DNA of 64,000 nt from Pinirhizobacter soli. Lineage in GTDB: Bacteria; Pseudomonadota; Gammaproteobacteria; Xanthomonadales; Rhodanobacteraceae. The DNA lies in assembly GCF_015905305.1 (NCBI RefSeq), contig NZ_JADZLQ010000005.1, positions 62,001-126,000 on the forward strand, given 5' to 3'. The translations under genes and the position numbers were made by a program. Of the stretch, positions 1-8,489 are shown piece by piece; within the stretch, counting starts at the first letter, position 1; each line of letters starts with the position of its first letter. Below the pieces are notes generated by a model. It did not search any database and was not told where the DNA came from. It was given only the letters and a program-made list of their open reading frames with translations.

Positions 1-325
1 TGTCCCGGCGCTCGCGCAGGATGTCGGCCAGCTGCTGGGCATTGGGCGCGGCGAGGGTTCCCTTCAGGAACACGCTGATGGTGTCGGCCTTGCCCAGCGA
101 ATCGCCGATGCGCTGTACGTTGGCCAGCAACAGAAAGAACGCCAGCGGCAGCGACATGGCAAAGCCCATCACCGCCACGGTAAGGGCCGTGCCCAGCGGC
201 CGGCTGGCCAGGCGGCGGAAGCTTGCGGCCATGCTCCAGCCATGGTGCTCGCGCCAGGCGTTGAAGCCGCCGGCCCGGGCGCGGGCCGTGACCGGTTTCC
301 GGTTCTCGCGCACCGCCTCGTTCAT
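1..325 (-). CDS. ftsX: Cell division protein FtsX, N-terminal part (runs off the window)
   Basis: FtsX is the membrane subunit of the FtsEX complex, which couples ATP hydrolysis by FtsE to activation of septal murein hydrolases. Only about the first 108 residues are present: a basic cytoplasmic N-terminus, then one hydrophobic segment (roughly residues 37-60), then the start of the periplasmic loop. The ATG (complement of 323-325) overlaps the ftsE stop in an ATGA, which implies translational coupling in the usual ftsE-ftsX order. The C-terminal membrane segments lie beyond base 1. Identification rests on position and the membrane profile. Confidence 0.88.
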   Translation of the reverse strand, partial: MNEAVRENRKPVTARARAGGFNAWREHHGWSMAASFRRLASRPLGTALTVAVMGFAMSLPLAFFLLLANVQRIGDSLGKADTISVFLKGTLAAPNAQQLADILRERRD

Positions 326-999
326 ACGATCTCCGAGGCGGGGATATCGGCGACCAGCCGGCCGTGGTCGAGAACCACCACGCGCTTGCGCATCTTCTTG
401 ATCAGCATCAGGTCGTGGCTGGCGATGAGTACCGTGGTGCCGACCGACTGGAACTCGGCGAAAAGCCCCATGATCTCCACGGCAAGCTGGGGATCGAGGT
501 TGCCTGTGGGTTCGTCGGCAATCAGCAGGGTGGGTTTGCCCACGATGGCGCGGGCGATCCCCAGGCGTTGCTGCTCGCCGGTGGACAGCGCCGAGGGCAG
601 GTGTTTTTCGTTGGGCAGCAGGCCCACCTTTTCCAGCGCCGCGCGTACGCGCTTGCCACGGTCGGCGGCGGGAACGCCGGCGATCACCAGCGGCAGTTCG
701 ACGTTGGCGAAGGCGGTGCGGTCCATCAGCAGGCGATGGTCCTGGAAGACCATGCCGATGCGCCGGCGGAGCCTGGGAATATCGCCCGTTCGCGCCTGCG
801 CCAGGCTCTGGCCGTCGAACATGACGATGCCGTGGGTGGGACGCTCGATCAGGCCCAGCATCTTCAGCAAGGTGCTTTTGCCGGCACCGGAGTGGCCGGT
901 GACGAAAGCCATTTCACCGGCTTCGACACCGAAACTCACGTCGGCCAGGGCTTCGTGGCCGCCTTCATAGCGCTTGCCCACCTGGTCGAAACGAATCAC
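322..999 (-). CDS. ftsE: Cell division ATP-binding protein FtsE
   Basis: This is the 225-residue ABC ATPase of the FtsEX division complex, acting at the inner face of the cytoplasmic membrane. Walker A GHSGAGKST is at residues 35-43, the ABC signature STGEQQ at about 139-144, and Walker B with the catalytic Glu in LLIADEP at about 158-164. Length equals that of typical FtsE (about 222). The gene overlaps ftsX by four bases. It is transcribed in the same direction as rhlB upstream, but 49 bases separate them, so cotranscription is not certain. Confidence 0.95.
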   Translation of the reverse strand: MIRFDQVGKRYEGGHEALADVSFGVEAGEMAFVTGHSGAGKSTLLKMLGLIERPTHGIVMFDGQSLAQARTGDIPRLRRRIGMVFQDHRLLMDRTAFANVELPLVIAGVPAADRGKRVRAALEKVGLLPNEKHLPSALSTGEQQRLGIARAIVGKPTLLIADEPTGNLDPQLAVEIMGLFAEFQSVGTTVLIASHDLMLIKKMRKRVVVLDHGRLVADIPASEIV

Positions 1000-1048
1000 C
1001 GCGCTTCCCTTGGATTTGACTTAAGGAAGCATACGGGATTTCCGCAAG

Positions 1049-2746
1049 TTATCGAGCGCCGAAGAGGCGTCCGAGGCGCTTGAAGAAGCCGACTTTTTCC
1101 GCGACCGGCGCCGGTGCCGGGGTGGTCGGCCGAGCCGAGGGCACGTGGCGTGAAGGACGGCGGCCAGGCTCGGCCGACCCCTTGGCGGTGGACTCCACGA
1201 TCTGCTCGGTGCCGCCGTTGCCCGTACGCTCACGAGCGGCCTTGCCACCGCGGCGGCGGCGGCGACGCTTCTTGGCCGGATCGCCGTCGGCGGCCACAGC
1301 AGTATTGGCGCCGGCGGATACGACTGGCACGGCAACTTCAACAGCTTCACCCGCGAATTCGGCGACCGGGGCCATGGGCGTGCGCTCACGCGGAGGACGG
1401 CGCTCACCGCTGCTGCCGTTGGACTTCTTCGCACGATCGGGCGCACCGCCACCACTGCGCGAACGCGAGCGGGCCTCGCGGGCCTTGTCGTTCACCGGGG
1501 AACTGGCGGCCGCATCGGCGGCATCTTCATCCGGATCGTCCGCCAGGCCGTCGGCGCGGGGCTTCGGCTTGGGCATGATCAGGAGGTCGGCCGTGACATT
1601 GGCCACCGGGATTTTCTGCCCGATGTATTGCTCGATGTCGGGCAGGCCCATGGCGTAAAGGTCGCAGGCGAAGCTGAGCGCGTCGCCGTCGGCACCCAGC
1701 CGCGCGGTACGGCCAATGCGGTGGACGTAGTCTTCGGCGTCCTGCGGCAGGTCGTAGTTGAAGACGTGGCTGACGGCCGGGATGTGCAGGCCGCGGGCGG
1801 CGACGTCCGTGGCCACCAGCATGTCGATCACGCCGTCCTGGAAGCGCTGCAGCAGCTTCTGCCGCTTGATCTGCGGCACGTCGCCGGAGATGGCGCCCAC
1901 GCGGTAGTTGTGGCGCTTCAGGCGGTCGGTGATGCGCTCGGCGGCGGCCTTGGTGTTGACGAAAATGATGCTGCGTTCGGCACCGGTCTGCTCGAGCAGG
2001 TTCAGCAGCAGCGGCATCTTCTCTTCCTTGGAAGGGAAGTAGACCAGCTGGCGGACGCGGTCGGCGGTGATGTTGTCTGTTTCCACCACCAGCTTCTCGG
2101 CGTTGTGCATGTGCTCGTAGGCCAGCTCCAGCACGCGGTGGCTCAAGGTGGCCGAGAACAGCAGCACCTGACGCTGCTCGCGGGCCGGCAGGCGGCGGAA
2201 GATGAAGCGGACGTCCTTGATGAAGCCGAGGTCGAACATGCGGTCGGCCTCGTCGATCACCATCACTTCGACGGAATTGAGGCCGAATACGCTCTGCTTG
2301 TAGTAGTCGAGCATGCGGCCGGGCGTGGCGATGATCACGTCGCAGCCGTCGCGCAGCAGCTGGCGCTGCTTGTCGTAGTCGACGCCGCCGTAGATCAGGG
2401 CGAAGCGCAGGCCCGTATGCCGGCCAATGGCCTGGGCGTCCTTTTCGATCTGGATCGCAAGTTCCCGCGTGGGAGCGATGATCAGCGCCCGGGGATCGGA
2501 ATCCTTGCGGTCGTTGGCGGCAGGCTTGGTGAGAAGCCGGTTCATCATCGCCACCAGGAAGGCGCAGGTCTTGCCGGTGCCCGTCTGGGCCTGGCCGGCG
2601 ACGTCACGGCCCTCCAGCGCCAGGGGCAGGGTCAGGGCCTGGATCGGGGTGCAGCGGGTGAATCCGGTATCGGCAAGACCCTGCTGGAGCAGTGGGTGCA
2701 GGTCGAAGGACTCGAAGAAGGTGTCGGTCAGTACTTTTTCAGACAT
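1049..2746 (-). CDS. rhlB: ATP-dependent RNA helicase RhlB (DEAD-box)
   Basis: DEAD-box RNA helicase, in gammaproteobacteria usually a partner of RNase E in the degradosome. With the start at base 2746 (MSEKVLTD) the protein has 565 residues: Q-motif near 30-40, AQTGTGKT 53-60, DEAD 165-168, SAT 198-200 and the HRIGRTAR motif in the second RecA lobe. After about residue 420 comes a long low-complexity tail, acidic first (DDPDEDAAD), then strongly basic with a run of six arginines, probably for RNA or protein contacts. The frame stays open upstream to 2854, but those 36 residues are Pro/Ala-rich and do not look like the family N-terminus, so the internal ATG was chosen. It is divergent from trxA. 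Confidence 0.93.
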   Translation of the reverse strand: MSEKVLTDTFFESFDLHPLLQQGLADTGFTRCTPIQALTLPLALEGRDVAGQAQTGTGKTCAFLVAMMNRLLTKPAANDRKDSDPRALIIAPTRELAIQIEKDAQAIGRHTGLRFALIYGGVDYDKQRQLLRDGCDVIIATPGRMLDYYKQSVFGLNSVEVMVIDEADRMFDLGFIKDVRFIFRRLPAREQRQVLLFSATLSHRVLELAYEHMHNAEKLVVETDNITADRVRQLVYFPSKEEKMPLLLNLLEQTGAERSIIFVNTKAAAERITDRLKRHNYRVGAISGDVPQIKRQKLLQRFQDGVIDMLVATDVAARGLHIPAVSHVFNYDLPQDAEDYVHRIGRTARLGADGDALSFACDLYAMGLPDIEQYIGQKIPVANVTADLLIMPKPKPRADGLADDPDEDAADAAASSPVNDKAREARSRSRSGGGAPDRAKKSNGSSGERRPPRERTPMAPVAEFAGEAVEVAVPVVSAGANTAVAADGDPAKKRRRRRRGGKAARERTGNGGTEQIVESTAKGSAEPGRRPSRHVPSARPTTPAPAPVAEKVGFFKRLGRLFGAR

Positions 2747-3088
2747 GGATAGGGGGTCATCGCAGATGCGGGCGCCCGGATGGGCTGCCGGCTTGGGGGC
2801 CGCGGCGCGAAAGTGCGCCTGTGGCATGGTTGAAATTGGGGCGGGCGTGCCCATTTCCAGTGACAGAAACGAAACGCCCGGGGTGCCCTGGCCTGGGCGT
2901 GTAGCGGCCGTGCGGCGGCGCCAGCTTCAGCGCCCTTGAATCGCACCCCGAGTTGCGCTGGAATGAGAACAAGCCCCTGGGGGCACCCCTCATTCCTGGT
3001 TCAACCCGCGCTTCGTGGGCGCATGAGTGTAGCTGATGCGAGCCGCGCGGTCGTCAACCCCCTTAACATCCCAAGCTGGAGATCCTCG
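2747..3088. other. rhlB-trxA divergent intergenic region
   Basis: A 342-base gap between two divergent genes, with no convincing gene. It should hold both promoters, but no clear -35/-10 pair could be fixed. The only evident structure is an inverted repeat GGAATGAG (2960-2967) / CTCATTCC (2989-2996). The 21 bases between its arms themselves contain a short CCCC/GGGG dyad. It could be a leader hairpin of trxA or an operator. Confidence 0.4.
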
Positions 3089-3415
3089 GTGAACGACCTG
3101 ATCACCCATGTTAGCGACGAGGCCTTCAAGGCCGAAGTGCTTGATTCCGATACACCTGTCCTGCTCGATTTCTGGGCCGAATGGTGCGGCCCCTGCAAGG
3201 CCATCGCACCGATCCTGGACGACCTGGCCACCCAATACCAGGGCAAGCTGCGTATCGCCAAGATCAATATCGACCAGAACCAGAAGACCCCCCGCGACTT
3301 CGGCGTCCGCGGTATTCCCACCCTGATGATCTTCAAGAACGGCAAGGTCGAGGCCACCCAGATCGGCGCCGTCAGCAAGGGCCAATTGTCGCAATTGATC
3401 GACAAAACCCTGTAA
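3089..3415 (+). CDS. trxA: Thioredoxin
   Basis: Cytosolic protein-disulfide reductant of 108 residues, the usual TrxA size. The active site WCGPC has cysteines at 33 and 36, and the cis-proline loop GIPTL lies near residue 75. The start is taken as GTG at 3089 (VNDLITHV) because a GGAG stands seven bases upstream and the N-terminus then matches the family. The frame is open further upstream to 2936, but that stretch is unlike any thioredoxin. It lies upstream of rho, an arrangement seen in many gammaproteobacteria. Confidence 0.95.
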   Translation: MNDLITHVSDEAFKAEVLDSDTPVLLDFWAEWCGPCKAIAPILDDLATQYQGKLRIAKINIDQNQKTPRDFGVRGIPTLMIFKNGKVEATQIGAVSKGQLSQLIDKTL

Positions 3416-3426
3416 TCGTGTCCAAT

Positions 3427-3443
3427 CCGGGTATTTGACCCGG
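3427..3443 (+). terminator. Hairpin after trxA
   Basis: Inverted repeat CCGGGT (3427-3432) / ACCCGG (3438-3443) with a five-base loop, starting ten bases after the trxA stop and followed by TTATTC. It resembles a weak intrinsic terminator or 3'-end stabiliser; the T tract is poor. Confidence 0.4.
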
Positions 3444-3448
3444 TTATT

Positions 3449-3479
3449 CACGCGCCGTGGCTTTACGCCGCGGCGCGTG
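3449..3479 (+). repeat. Strong hairpin just upstream of the rho -10 region
   Basis: CACGCGCC (3449-3456) pairs with GGCGCGTG (3472-3479). Inside, GTGGC/GCCGC continues the stem, with one wobble pair, around a TTTAC loop, giving about 13 bp. It could end the trxA transcript or be DNA-level structure in the rho promoter, because the candidate -35 falls in its loop. Confidence 0.5.
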
Positions 3480-3491
3480 CAGTGCTAGATT
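3462..3491 (+). promoter_or_regulatory. Candidate sigma70 promoter of rho
   Basis: TTTACG (3462-3467), an 18-base spacer, then TAGATT (3486-3491), placing transcription start near 3498, about 93 bases before rho. Both hexamers match only 4 of 6 consensus positions, so this is tentative. The -35 lies in the loop of a strong hairpin. Confidence 0.35.
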
Positions 3492-3590
3492 CCATCGCAC
3501 CTGCCGGGACTCACCGCTGTCCCGCGCCCTTCGCGCCATCCGCTTCAACTCCCAAAACCCTTCCCTTAACGGCGCCCCCGAGGTTTGCCC

Positions 3591-5495
3591 GTGTCTGATA
3601 TCGAATCCAAAGCATCCACCGACGCCAAGCGCGCCGATGACAAACCTGTGAGCGAGCCGGTCAAGCGCGCGCCGCGCAAGAACGCCAAGGCTGCCGCGCC
3701 CGTACAGGGCGAGCTGCCGTCGGCTCCTGCGCGCGCCGAGCGGGCCGCGCCCGCTCCACCCCCGGCGCCCACCCCGGCACCGGCACCCACGCAGCCAGCC
3801 CCCGCGGCCACGGCATCGGGCGGCCATGAAAGCCAGGGCAATGCCAACGGCAATGTCCGGGAGCCGCGCCCCACCTACGAGGCGCGCGACAACCAGGGTA
3901 ACCAGGGCAATGGCGGCCAGGAAGGCGGCAAGCCCGGCGGCAACGATCCGCAAGGCGCGCAGGGTCAGCAGCCACAGGGCCAGGGCGGCGGTCAGCCGGC
4001 CAACCCGAACCAGGGGGCTCAGGGCCAAAACAACCAGCAGCGCGAAGGTCGCGACAGCCGCGGCCGCCGTCGCCGCAACGAGCGCAACCAGGGACGTCCC
4101 CAGCAGGGTGGCAGTCCGGGTAACAACGCCGGCAACAACGCCGGCAACTACCAGCGCAACCAGCACTACAACAACAATAACGGCTACCCGGCTGACGAAG
4201 ACGAAAACGCCGATGCCGGCAGCAGCGACCGCCTGATCAACCTCACGGAGCTCAAGCGCAAGAACGCCATCCAGCTCCTGGAGTTCGCCGAATCGCTGGG
4301 TGTACGCGAAGGCGTGGCCCGCCAGCGCAAGCAGGATGTCATCTTCAACATCCTCAAGGCGCATGCCCGCTCCGGTGGCGGCATCTGGGCCGAGGGCGTA
4401 TTGGAAATCCTGCAGGACGGCTTCGGTTTCCTGCGCTCGGCGGACGAGTCCTACCTTGCCGGCCCCGACGACATCTATGTGTCGCCCAGCCAGATCCGCC
4501 GCTTCAACCTGCGCACCGGCGACTACATCACCGGACGCGTGCGTCACCCGAAGGAAGGCGAGCGTTACTTCGCCATGCTCAAGGTGGACGACATCAACGG
4601 CGATCCGCCGGAAGCCTCGAAGAACAAGATGCTCTTCGAGAACCTCACCCCGCTGTTCCCGCGCAAGGCGTTCAAGCTCGAACGCGGCAACGGTTCGAGC
4701 GAGGACATCACCGGCCGTATCCTTGACCTCGTCGCCCCCATCGGCCGTGGCCAGCGCGGCCTGATCGTCTCGCAGCCGAAGTCGGGCAAGACGATGATGC
4801 TGCAGAACATCGCCCAGGCCATCGTGCACAACCATCCCGACGCTCACCTGATCATGCTGTTGATCGACGAGCGTCCGGAAGAAGTGACGGAAATCGCCCG
4901 CAGCGTGCGCGCCGAAGTGATTTCGTCGACGTTCGACGAACCGGCCGTGCGCCACGTGCAGGTGGCCGAAATGGTGATCGAGCGCGCCAAGCGCCTGGTC
5001 GAGCACAAGAAGGATGTGATCATCCTGCTTGACTCCATCACCCGCCTGGCCCGCGCCTACAACACGGTGATCCCGAGCTCCGGCAAGGTGCTCACCGGTG
5101 GTGTCGACGCCAACGCCCTGCAGCGCCCCAAGCGCTTCTTCGGTGCGGCGCGTAACGTGGAGGAAGGCGGCAGCCTCACCATCATCGCCACCGCGCTCAC
5201 CGAGACCGGTTCGAAGATGGACGAGGTGATCTACGAAGAGTTCAAGGGCACCGGCAACATGGAAGTGCACCTGAACCGCCGCATCTCCGAAAAGCGCGTT
5301 TACCCCGCGATCGACATCAACCGCTCCGGCACCCGCCGCGAGGATCTGCTGATCGACCCGGACCTGCTGTCGAAGATCTGGATCCTGCGCAAGCTGCTGC
5401 ACCCGATGGATGAGCTGGCGGCGATCGAGTTCATGCTGGACAAGATGAAGAACACCAAGTCGAATGATGAGTTCTTCAATTCGATGAAGCGCTGA
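3591..5495 (+). CDS. rho: Transcription termination factor Rho with long disordered N-terminal extension
   Basis: Hexameric RNA helicase that terminates transcription. From GTG 3591 the product has 634 residues, about 215 more than E. coli Rho (419). The extra part is N-terminal: Pro/Ala-rich to about residue 78, then Gly/Asn/Gln-rich with an RGRRRRN patch near 160 and Asn runs near 195. It ends in an acidic stretch before the Rho_N helices at about 215-255. The OB-fold RNA-binding domain follows, then the ATPase with Walker A QPKSGKT (about 395-401). GTG was preferred over the TTG at 3585 because GAGG at 3579-3582 is properly spaced only for GTG. A strong terminator follows. Confidence 0.96.
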   Translation: MSDIESKASTDAKRADDKPVSEPVKRAPRKNAKAAAPVQGELPSAPARAERAAPAPPPAPTPAPAPTQPAPAATASGGHESQGNANGNVREPRPTYEARDNQGNQGNGGQEGGKPGGNDPQGAQGQQPQGQGGGQPANPNQGAQGQNNQQREGRDSRGRRRRNERNQGRPQQGGSPGNNAGNNAGNYQRNQHYNNNNGYPADEDENADAGSSDRLINLTELKRKNAIQLLEFAESLGVREGVARQRKQDVIFNILKAHARSGGGIWAEGVLEILQDGFGFLRSADESYLAGPDDIYVSPSQIRRFNLRTGDYITGRVRHPKEGERYFAMLKVDDINGDPPEASKNKMLFENLTPLFPRKAFKLERGNGSSEDITGRILDLVAPIGRGQRGLIVSQPKSGKTMMLQNIAQAIVHNHPDAHLIMLLIDERPEEVTEIARSVRAEVISSTFDEPAVRHVQVAEMVIERAKRLVEHKKDVIILLDSITRLARAYNTVIPSSGKVLTGGVDANALQRPKRFFGAARNVEEGGSLTIIATALTETGSKMDEVIYEEFKGTGNMEVHLNRRISEKRVYPAIDINRSGTRREDLLIDPDLLSKIWILRKLLHPMDELAAIEFMLDKMKNTKSNDEFFNSMKR

Positions 5496-5515
5496 GTTTC
5501 ATCACGCTGCACATG

Positions 5516-5542
5516 AAAAGGCCGGCATTCTGCCGGCCTTTT
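5516..5542. terminator. Intrinsic terminator, bidirectional, after rho
   Basis: Perfect 12-bp stem AAAAGGCCGGCA (5516-5527) / TGCCGGCCTTTT (5531-5542) with a TTC loop. The A and T tracts on its two sides let it work for rho on the plus strand and for the convergent coiled-coil gene on the minus strand. Confidence 0.9.
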
Positions 5543-5558
5543 CTTTTGGCGAAATCAC

Positions 5559-6077
5559 TCAGGCTGGCTGGATGATCGTTTTTACCAGCGCCCACAACAG
5601 TCCCGTGATGGATGCGAATCCCGACACGGCGAGGCATATCCCCCAGATCCGCTGCTTCCAGGAAACGAGATCGCCGACGACATCGGCGAGTTTCTGGACC
5701 TGCGCGGCAAGGTTGTCGATCCGTCCGTCCAGGCGCTTGCCCACCTCGTCGATACGCCCGTCCAGGCGCTTGCCCATCTCGTCGATACGCCCGTCCAAGC
5801 GCTTGCCCATCTCATCGATGCGTTCGCCCACCTCGTCGATACGCCCATCCAGGCGCTCACCCATGGCCTGAATGAGCGTGCGCTGGTCATCCATTTGCCT
5901 ATCCAGGCGTTCGATGGATCCGACCACCCTGCCCATGCCGAACTCGAGGGTGGCCATGCGCGCGACCAGATGCGTCATCAGGTCATCCGATTTCGGACCT
6001 GGAAGGGCCCAGCGTTGACCAGGCGCGATCGCGTCGGCGTGGCCATTCGCTTCAACATCGAGCGGAGACGTACTCAT
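5559..6077 (-). CDS. Coiled-coil membrane protein with hendecad repeats
   Basis: Unrecognised 172-residue protein. A hydrophilic N-terminus precedes a coiled coil at about residues 55-135, and one hydrophobic segment (about 145-167) sits near the C-terminus, so it is probably C-tail anchored. Residues 73-122 (DNA 5712-5861) are near-identical repeats of the type GKRLDGRIDEM: an 11-mer, one 7-mer, then three 11-mers. Eleven-residue periodicity suggests a right-handed or straight coiled coil. The start at 6077 is preferred over the ATG at 6110 because AGGAAGG stands upstream at suitable distance. It is convergent with rho and shares its terminator. Function unknown; membrane scaffold or tether are possibilities. 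Confidence 0.75.
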   Translation of the reverse strand: MSTSPLDVEANGHADAIAPGQRWALPGPKSDDLMTHLVARMATLEFGMGRVVGSIERLDRQMDDQRTLIQAMGERLDGRIDEVGERIDEMGKRLDGRIDEMGKRLDGRIDEVGKRLDGRIDNLAAQVQKLADVVGDLVSWKQRIWGICLAVSGFASITGLLWALVKTIIQPA

Positions 6078-6291
6078 TTCCTTGCCTTCCTGGCTTTCGT
6101 CGTGAGTCATGCCGGCTCATGTTCAACAAGACATGTCGAACATTGTGCAACAACGAGTCTAACGGGGCTTTCGCGTTATGACCGTAGTCCGTCAACCCTG
6201 CGTCGGTAGGTAGTGGCCGATTCATTTGAGCAGGGTCGTTGCTCCCGTGCTAGAAAACGTCTTCTGACTTGATCAACACGAAGTGCAACTG

Positions 6292-7173
6292 ATGACCAGG
6301 GCCTTTTTCTTCGCAGCGCTTTGCATCGCCAGCTGGAGCCTGATTCCCGTGGTCGCCAAGGTGACCACGCAGGACATCACGCCGTTGCAATTCCTGCTGC
6401 TGTCCAACGTACTTTCCGCATTCGTCTGCGGGGCAGTGGCGCTCAAGCGCGCACGATCCTTCGCGGGCCTCCTCGCCGACGCTCGCCGCAACCTGCTGCG
6501 CACGGCATTGCCTGGCTTCCTTGGCTGCTATCTCTTCTACCTGTGCCTGTACCACGGTTACGCGGTGGGCGATGGCATGGCCGTGCTGGTGGTGCAGTAC
6601 CTGTGGCCGGTGCTGATCGTGTTGCTGGCGCCGCTGGTGACGCGCGAACGGATCGGAGCGGTGGGCGTGGCGGCAGTGCTGCTGGGCTTTGCAGGTTCCG
6701 CGGTCGTTGCCACCAAGGGGAACTTCACCGCCCTGCCCGCGCAGGACTTGCCGACGCTCGGCATCGTCCTGCTCGGTGCGGCGTCCTTCGCGCTTTATTC
6801 CCTGTTGTCCAGGAGCGTGCCGGGTGAAGGGATGCTGCTGACCTTCGGGTTCTTCGCCTGGGGTGCAGTGTTTTCGCTAATCACGGTATTGCTGGGAGAT
6901 GGGCTGGCGTTGCCGTCGTCGGGCAAGGCGTGGGCGGGCCTGTTGCTCAATGGCTGCATCATCAACGGCCTTTCGTATTTCTGGTGGTTGCGGGCGCTGC
7001 AGCTGGCGCCGCCCTCGCGCATTGCGCCACTGGTGTTCCTTGCCCCGGTACTGGCGACGATCTGGCTGGTCGTGTTCTTCCACGCCCCGTTCCATCCGAT
7101 CTACCTGCTGGGGCTCGTACTCTCGATCGCTGCCGGACTGGTCGCCACGGGCGCGGGGCGCGTGCATCCATAA
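6292..7173 (+). CDS. EamA/DMT-family transporter
   Basis: Integral inner-membrane protein of 293 residues with about ten hydrophobic segments, the size and profile of two-repeat EamA (drug/metabolite transporter) exporters. The N-terminal half begins with a segment carrying ASWSLIPVVAK, typical of helix 1. Members export amino acids, purines or other small metabolites; the substrate cannot be told from sequence. The ATG at 6292 is preferred to the in-frame GTG at 6283. It stands alone between a minus-strand gene and the rsgA leader. Confidence 0.85.
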   Translation: MTRAFFFAALCIASWSLIPVVAKVTTQDITPLQFLLLSNVLSAFVCGAVALKRARSFAGLLADARRNLLRTALPGFLGCYLFYLCLYHGYAVGDGMAVLVVQYLWPVLIVLLAPLVTRERIGAVGVAAVLLGFAGSAVVATKGNFTALPAQDLPTLGIVLLGAASFALYSLLSRSVPGEGMLLTFGFFAWGAVFSLITVLLGDGLALPSSGKAWAGLLLNGCIINGLSYFWWLRALQLAPPSRIAPLVFLAPVLATIWLVVFFHAPFHPIYLLGLVLSIAAGLVATGAGRVHP

Positions 7174-7255
7174 CGAACGGCACGGTTGCACCCGGCGAAT
7201 TTCGCGATTAACCTGCGCGTCCCTTTGATCCACTCGCACGAGGAAGGAGAACATC

Positions 7256-7300
7256 ATGAATGTCGTATCCGCCATCGTCGCCGGGTCCACGCTGCACTGA
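7256..7300 (+). CDS. Short ORF (14 codons) with strong ribosome-binding site upstream of rsgA
   Basis: ATG at 7256 is preceded by AGGAAGGAG (7241-7249), one of the best Shine-Dalgarno sequences in the window. It opens a 14-residue frame, MNVVSAIVAGSTLH, ending in TGA at 7300. Eight bases later comes a 7-bp hairpin (7308-7326), and rsgA starts 80 bases after the mini-ORF. If the stop is read through, the same frame closes on a TGA overlapping the rsgA ATG. It may be a leader peptide, a translated micro-protein, or the remnant of a longer gene. No regulatory codon bias is seen. Confidence 0.4.
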   Translation: MNVVSAIVAGSTLH

Positions 7301-7307
7301 TCTGCCC

Positions 7308-7326
7308 GCCAGCGGTCCTCGCTGGC
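7308..7326 (+). promoter_or_regulatory. Hairpin between the mini-ORF and rsgA
   Basis: GCCAGCG (7308-7314) pairs perfectly with CGCTGGC (7320-7326) around a five-base loop, just after the mini-ORF stop. It is not followed by a T tract. It could be part of an attenuator or translational control with the mini-ORF. Confidence 0.35.
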
Positions 7327-7380
7327 ACGCGTGTCGAACCCGGTCGTCCGTTCGCCTTCCCGCTGTCGGGAGGTCGCGCC

Positions 7381-8466
7381 ATGAGCGATTTGAAAGGGTT
7401 CCCCATGTCTTCTCCTGTTTATTCCTTGCACCAGCTGGGCTGGCGCGCGTCGTATGCCCAGCACCTGGCCCTGGATGATTTTGAATCGGCCTACCCTGCC
7501 CGGGTGATGGCCGTGCACCGCAGCGGGCTGGCCGTGCTTTCCTCGCGCGGCCAGGCGCACGTGGTTGTGCCGCAGCGCGTGGTCGACGCACTGGAGGTTT
7601 CCATCGCCGTGGGCGATTGGGTGCTGGTCGAGGATGCCAACGAACGTGTCGCGCGACTAGTCGAGCGGCAGTCGTTGATCGAGCGTATCGGCGCCGGTAC
7701 CGACGGGCATCGCCAGTCCATCGCCGCCAACGTCGATACGCTGTTCGTGGTCAGTTCCTGCAACGAGGATTTCAATCCTTCGCGCCTGGAGCGCTACCTG
7801 GCGCTCGCCCATCAGGCGGGTGTCGAGCCCGTCGTGGTGTTGACCAAGGCGGACCTGTGCAGTCAGGCGGGCGCCTACGTGGCGCAGGCACACGGCGTGG
7901 CCCGGGGCGCGGCGGTGGTGGCTGTGGATGCCACCAGGCCCGAGGGCCTTGGCGCACTCGCGCGATGGCTGGCCGAAGGCAGTACCGTCGCCTTCGTCGG
8001 TTCGTCGGGCGTGGGCAAGTCCACGCTTACCAACGCGCTGGTCGGTAACCAGGCGCGGCTCACTTCGGCAATTCGCGACGACGATGCCCGGGGCCGGCAC
8101 ACGACCACGGGACGGGAGATGTTCCTCACCTGCACGGGCGCCTGGGTGATCGATACGCCGGGCATGCGCGAGTTGCGCGTGGGTGCGGCCGTCGAGGGCG
8201 TGCAATCGGCCTTCGACGATGTCCAGTCGCTGGCGCTGGCTTGCCGGTTCAGGGACTGCAGCCATGGTGGCGAAGCCGGTTGCGCCGTACGCGCCGCCCT
8301 GGACGAAGGACGGCTGGAGCAGCGTCGCTGGGTGAGCTACCAGAAGCTGCAACGCGAGGTGACGGAGGCGTCCAGGACCGCACGCGAAAGGCACGAGAAC
8401 AACCGGCAGTTCGGCTGCATGGCTCGCTCGGCGATGCGGGCAAAACGGGAGCGGCAGGGTCGCTGA
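7381..8466 (+). CDS. rsgA: Ribosome small subunit-dependent GTPase RsgA
   Basis: Late 30S-assembly GTPase of 361 residues. The circularly permuted GTPase order is visible: G4 TKAD (155-158), then G1 GSSGVGKST (207-215), then G3 DTPG (258-261). It follows an N-terminal OB-fold with a VGDWV motif and precedes a zinc knuckle (C288, C293, H295, C301). ATG 7381 was chosen because GGGAGG lies seven bases upstream; the longer open frame back to 7186 crosses the mini-ORF region and is unlike the family. The last codons and stop lie inside a terminator-like hairpin. Confidence 0.94.
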   Translation: MSDLKGFPMSSPVYSLHQLGWRASYAQHLALDDFESAYPARVMAVHRSGLAVLSSRGQAHVVVPQRVVDALEVSIAVGDWVLVEDANERVARLVERQSLIERIGAGTDGHRQSIAANVDTLFVVSSCNEDFNPSRLERYLALAHQAGVEPVVVLTKADLCSQAGAYVAQAHGVARGAAVVAVDATRPEGLGALARWLAEGSTVAFVGSSGVGKSTLTNALVGNQARLTSAIRDDDARGRHTTTGREMFLTCTGAWVIDTPGMRELRVGAAVEGVQSAFDDVQSLALACRFRDCSHGGEAGCAVRAALDEGRLEQRRWVSYQKLQREVTEASRTARERHENNRQFGCMARSAMRAKRERQGR

Positions 8467-8480
8467 AAAGCGCCCTGCCG
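8452..8480. terminator. Hairpin between convergent rsgA and oxidoreductase genes
   Basis: CGGCAGGG (8452-8459) pairs with CCCTGCCG (8473-8480). After a bulged T, CGCT/AGCG continues the stem to a GAAA tetraloop. The rsgA stop codon is within it. No T tract follows on either side, so it may act as a 3'-end stabiliser or a Rho-assisted terminator. Confidence 0.6.
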
Positions 8481-8489
8481 TTCGGCGGC

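Noticed and set aside
2747-2854. Upstream extension of rhlB to 2854
   Set aside because: The added 36 residues are Pro/Ala-rich and the internal MSEKVLTD start matches the family.
3444-5402. 652-codon open frame on the minus strand opposite rho
   Set aside because: It is the antisense shadow of rho: low-complexity Arg/Ala/Val composition, no recognisable domain, no ribosome-binding site, while the sense strand encodes an unmistakable Rho.
5712-5861. CRISPR-like tandem repeat
   Set aside because: Units are contiguous without spacers and in frame with a coiled-coil protein.
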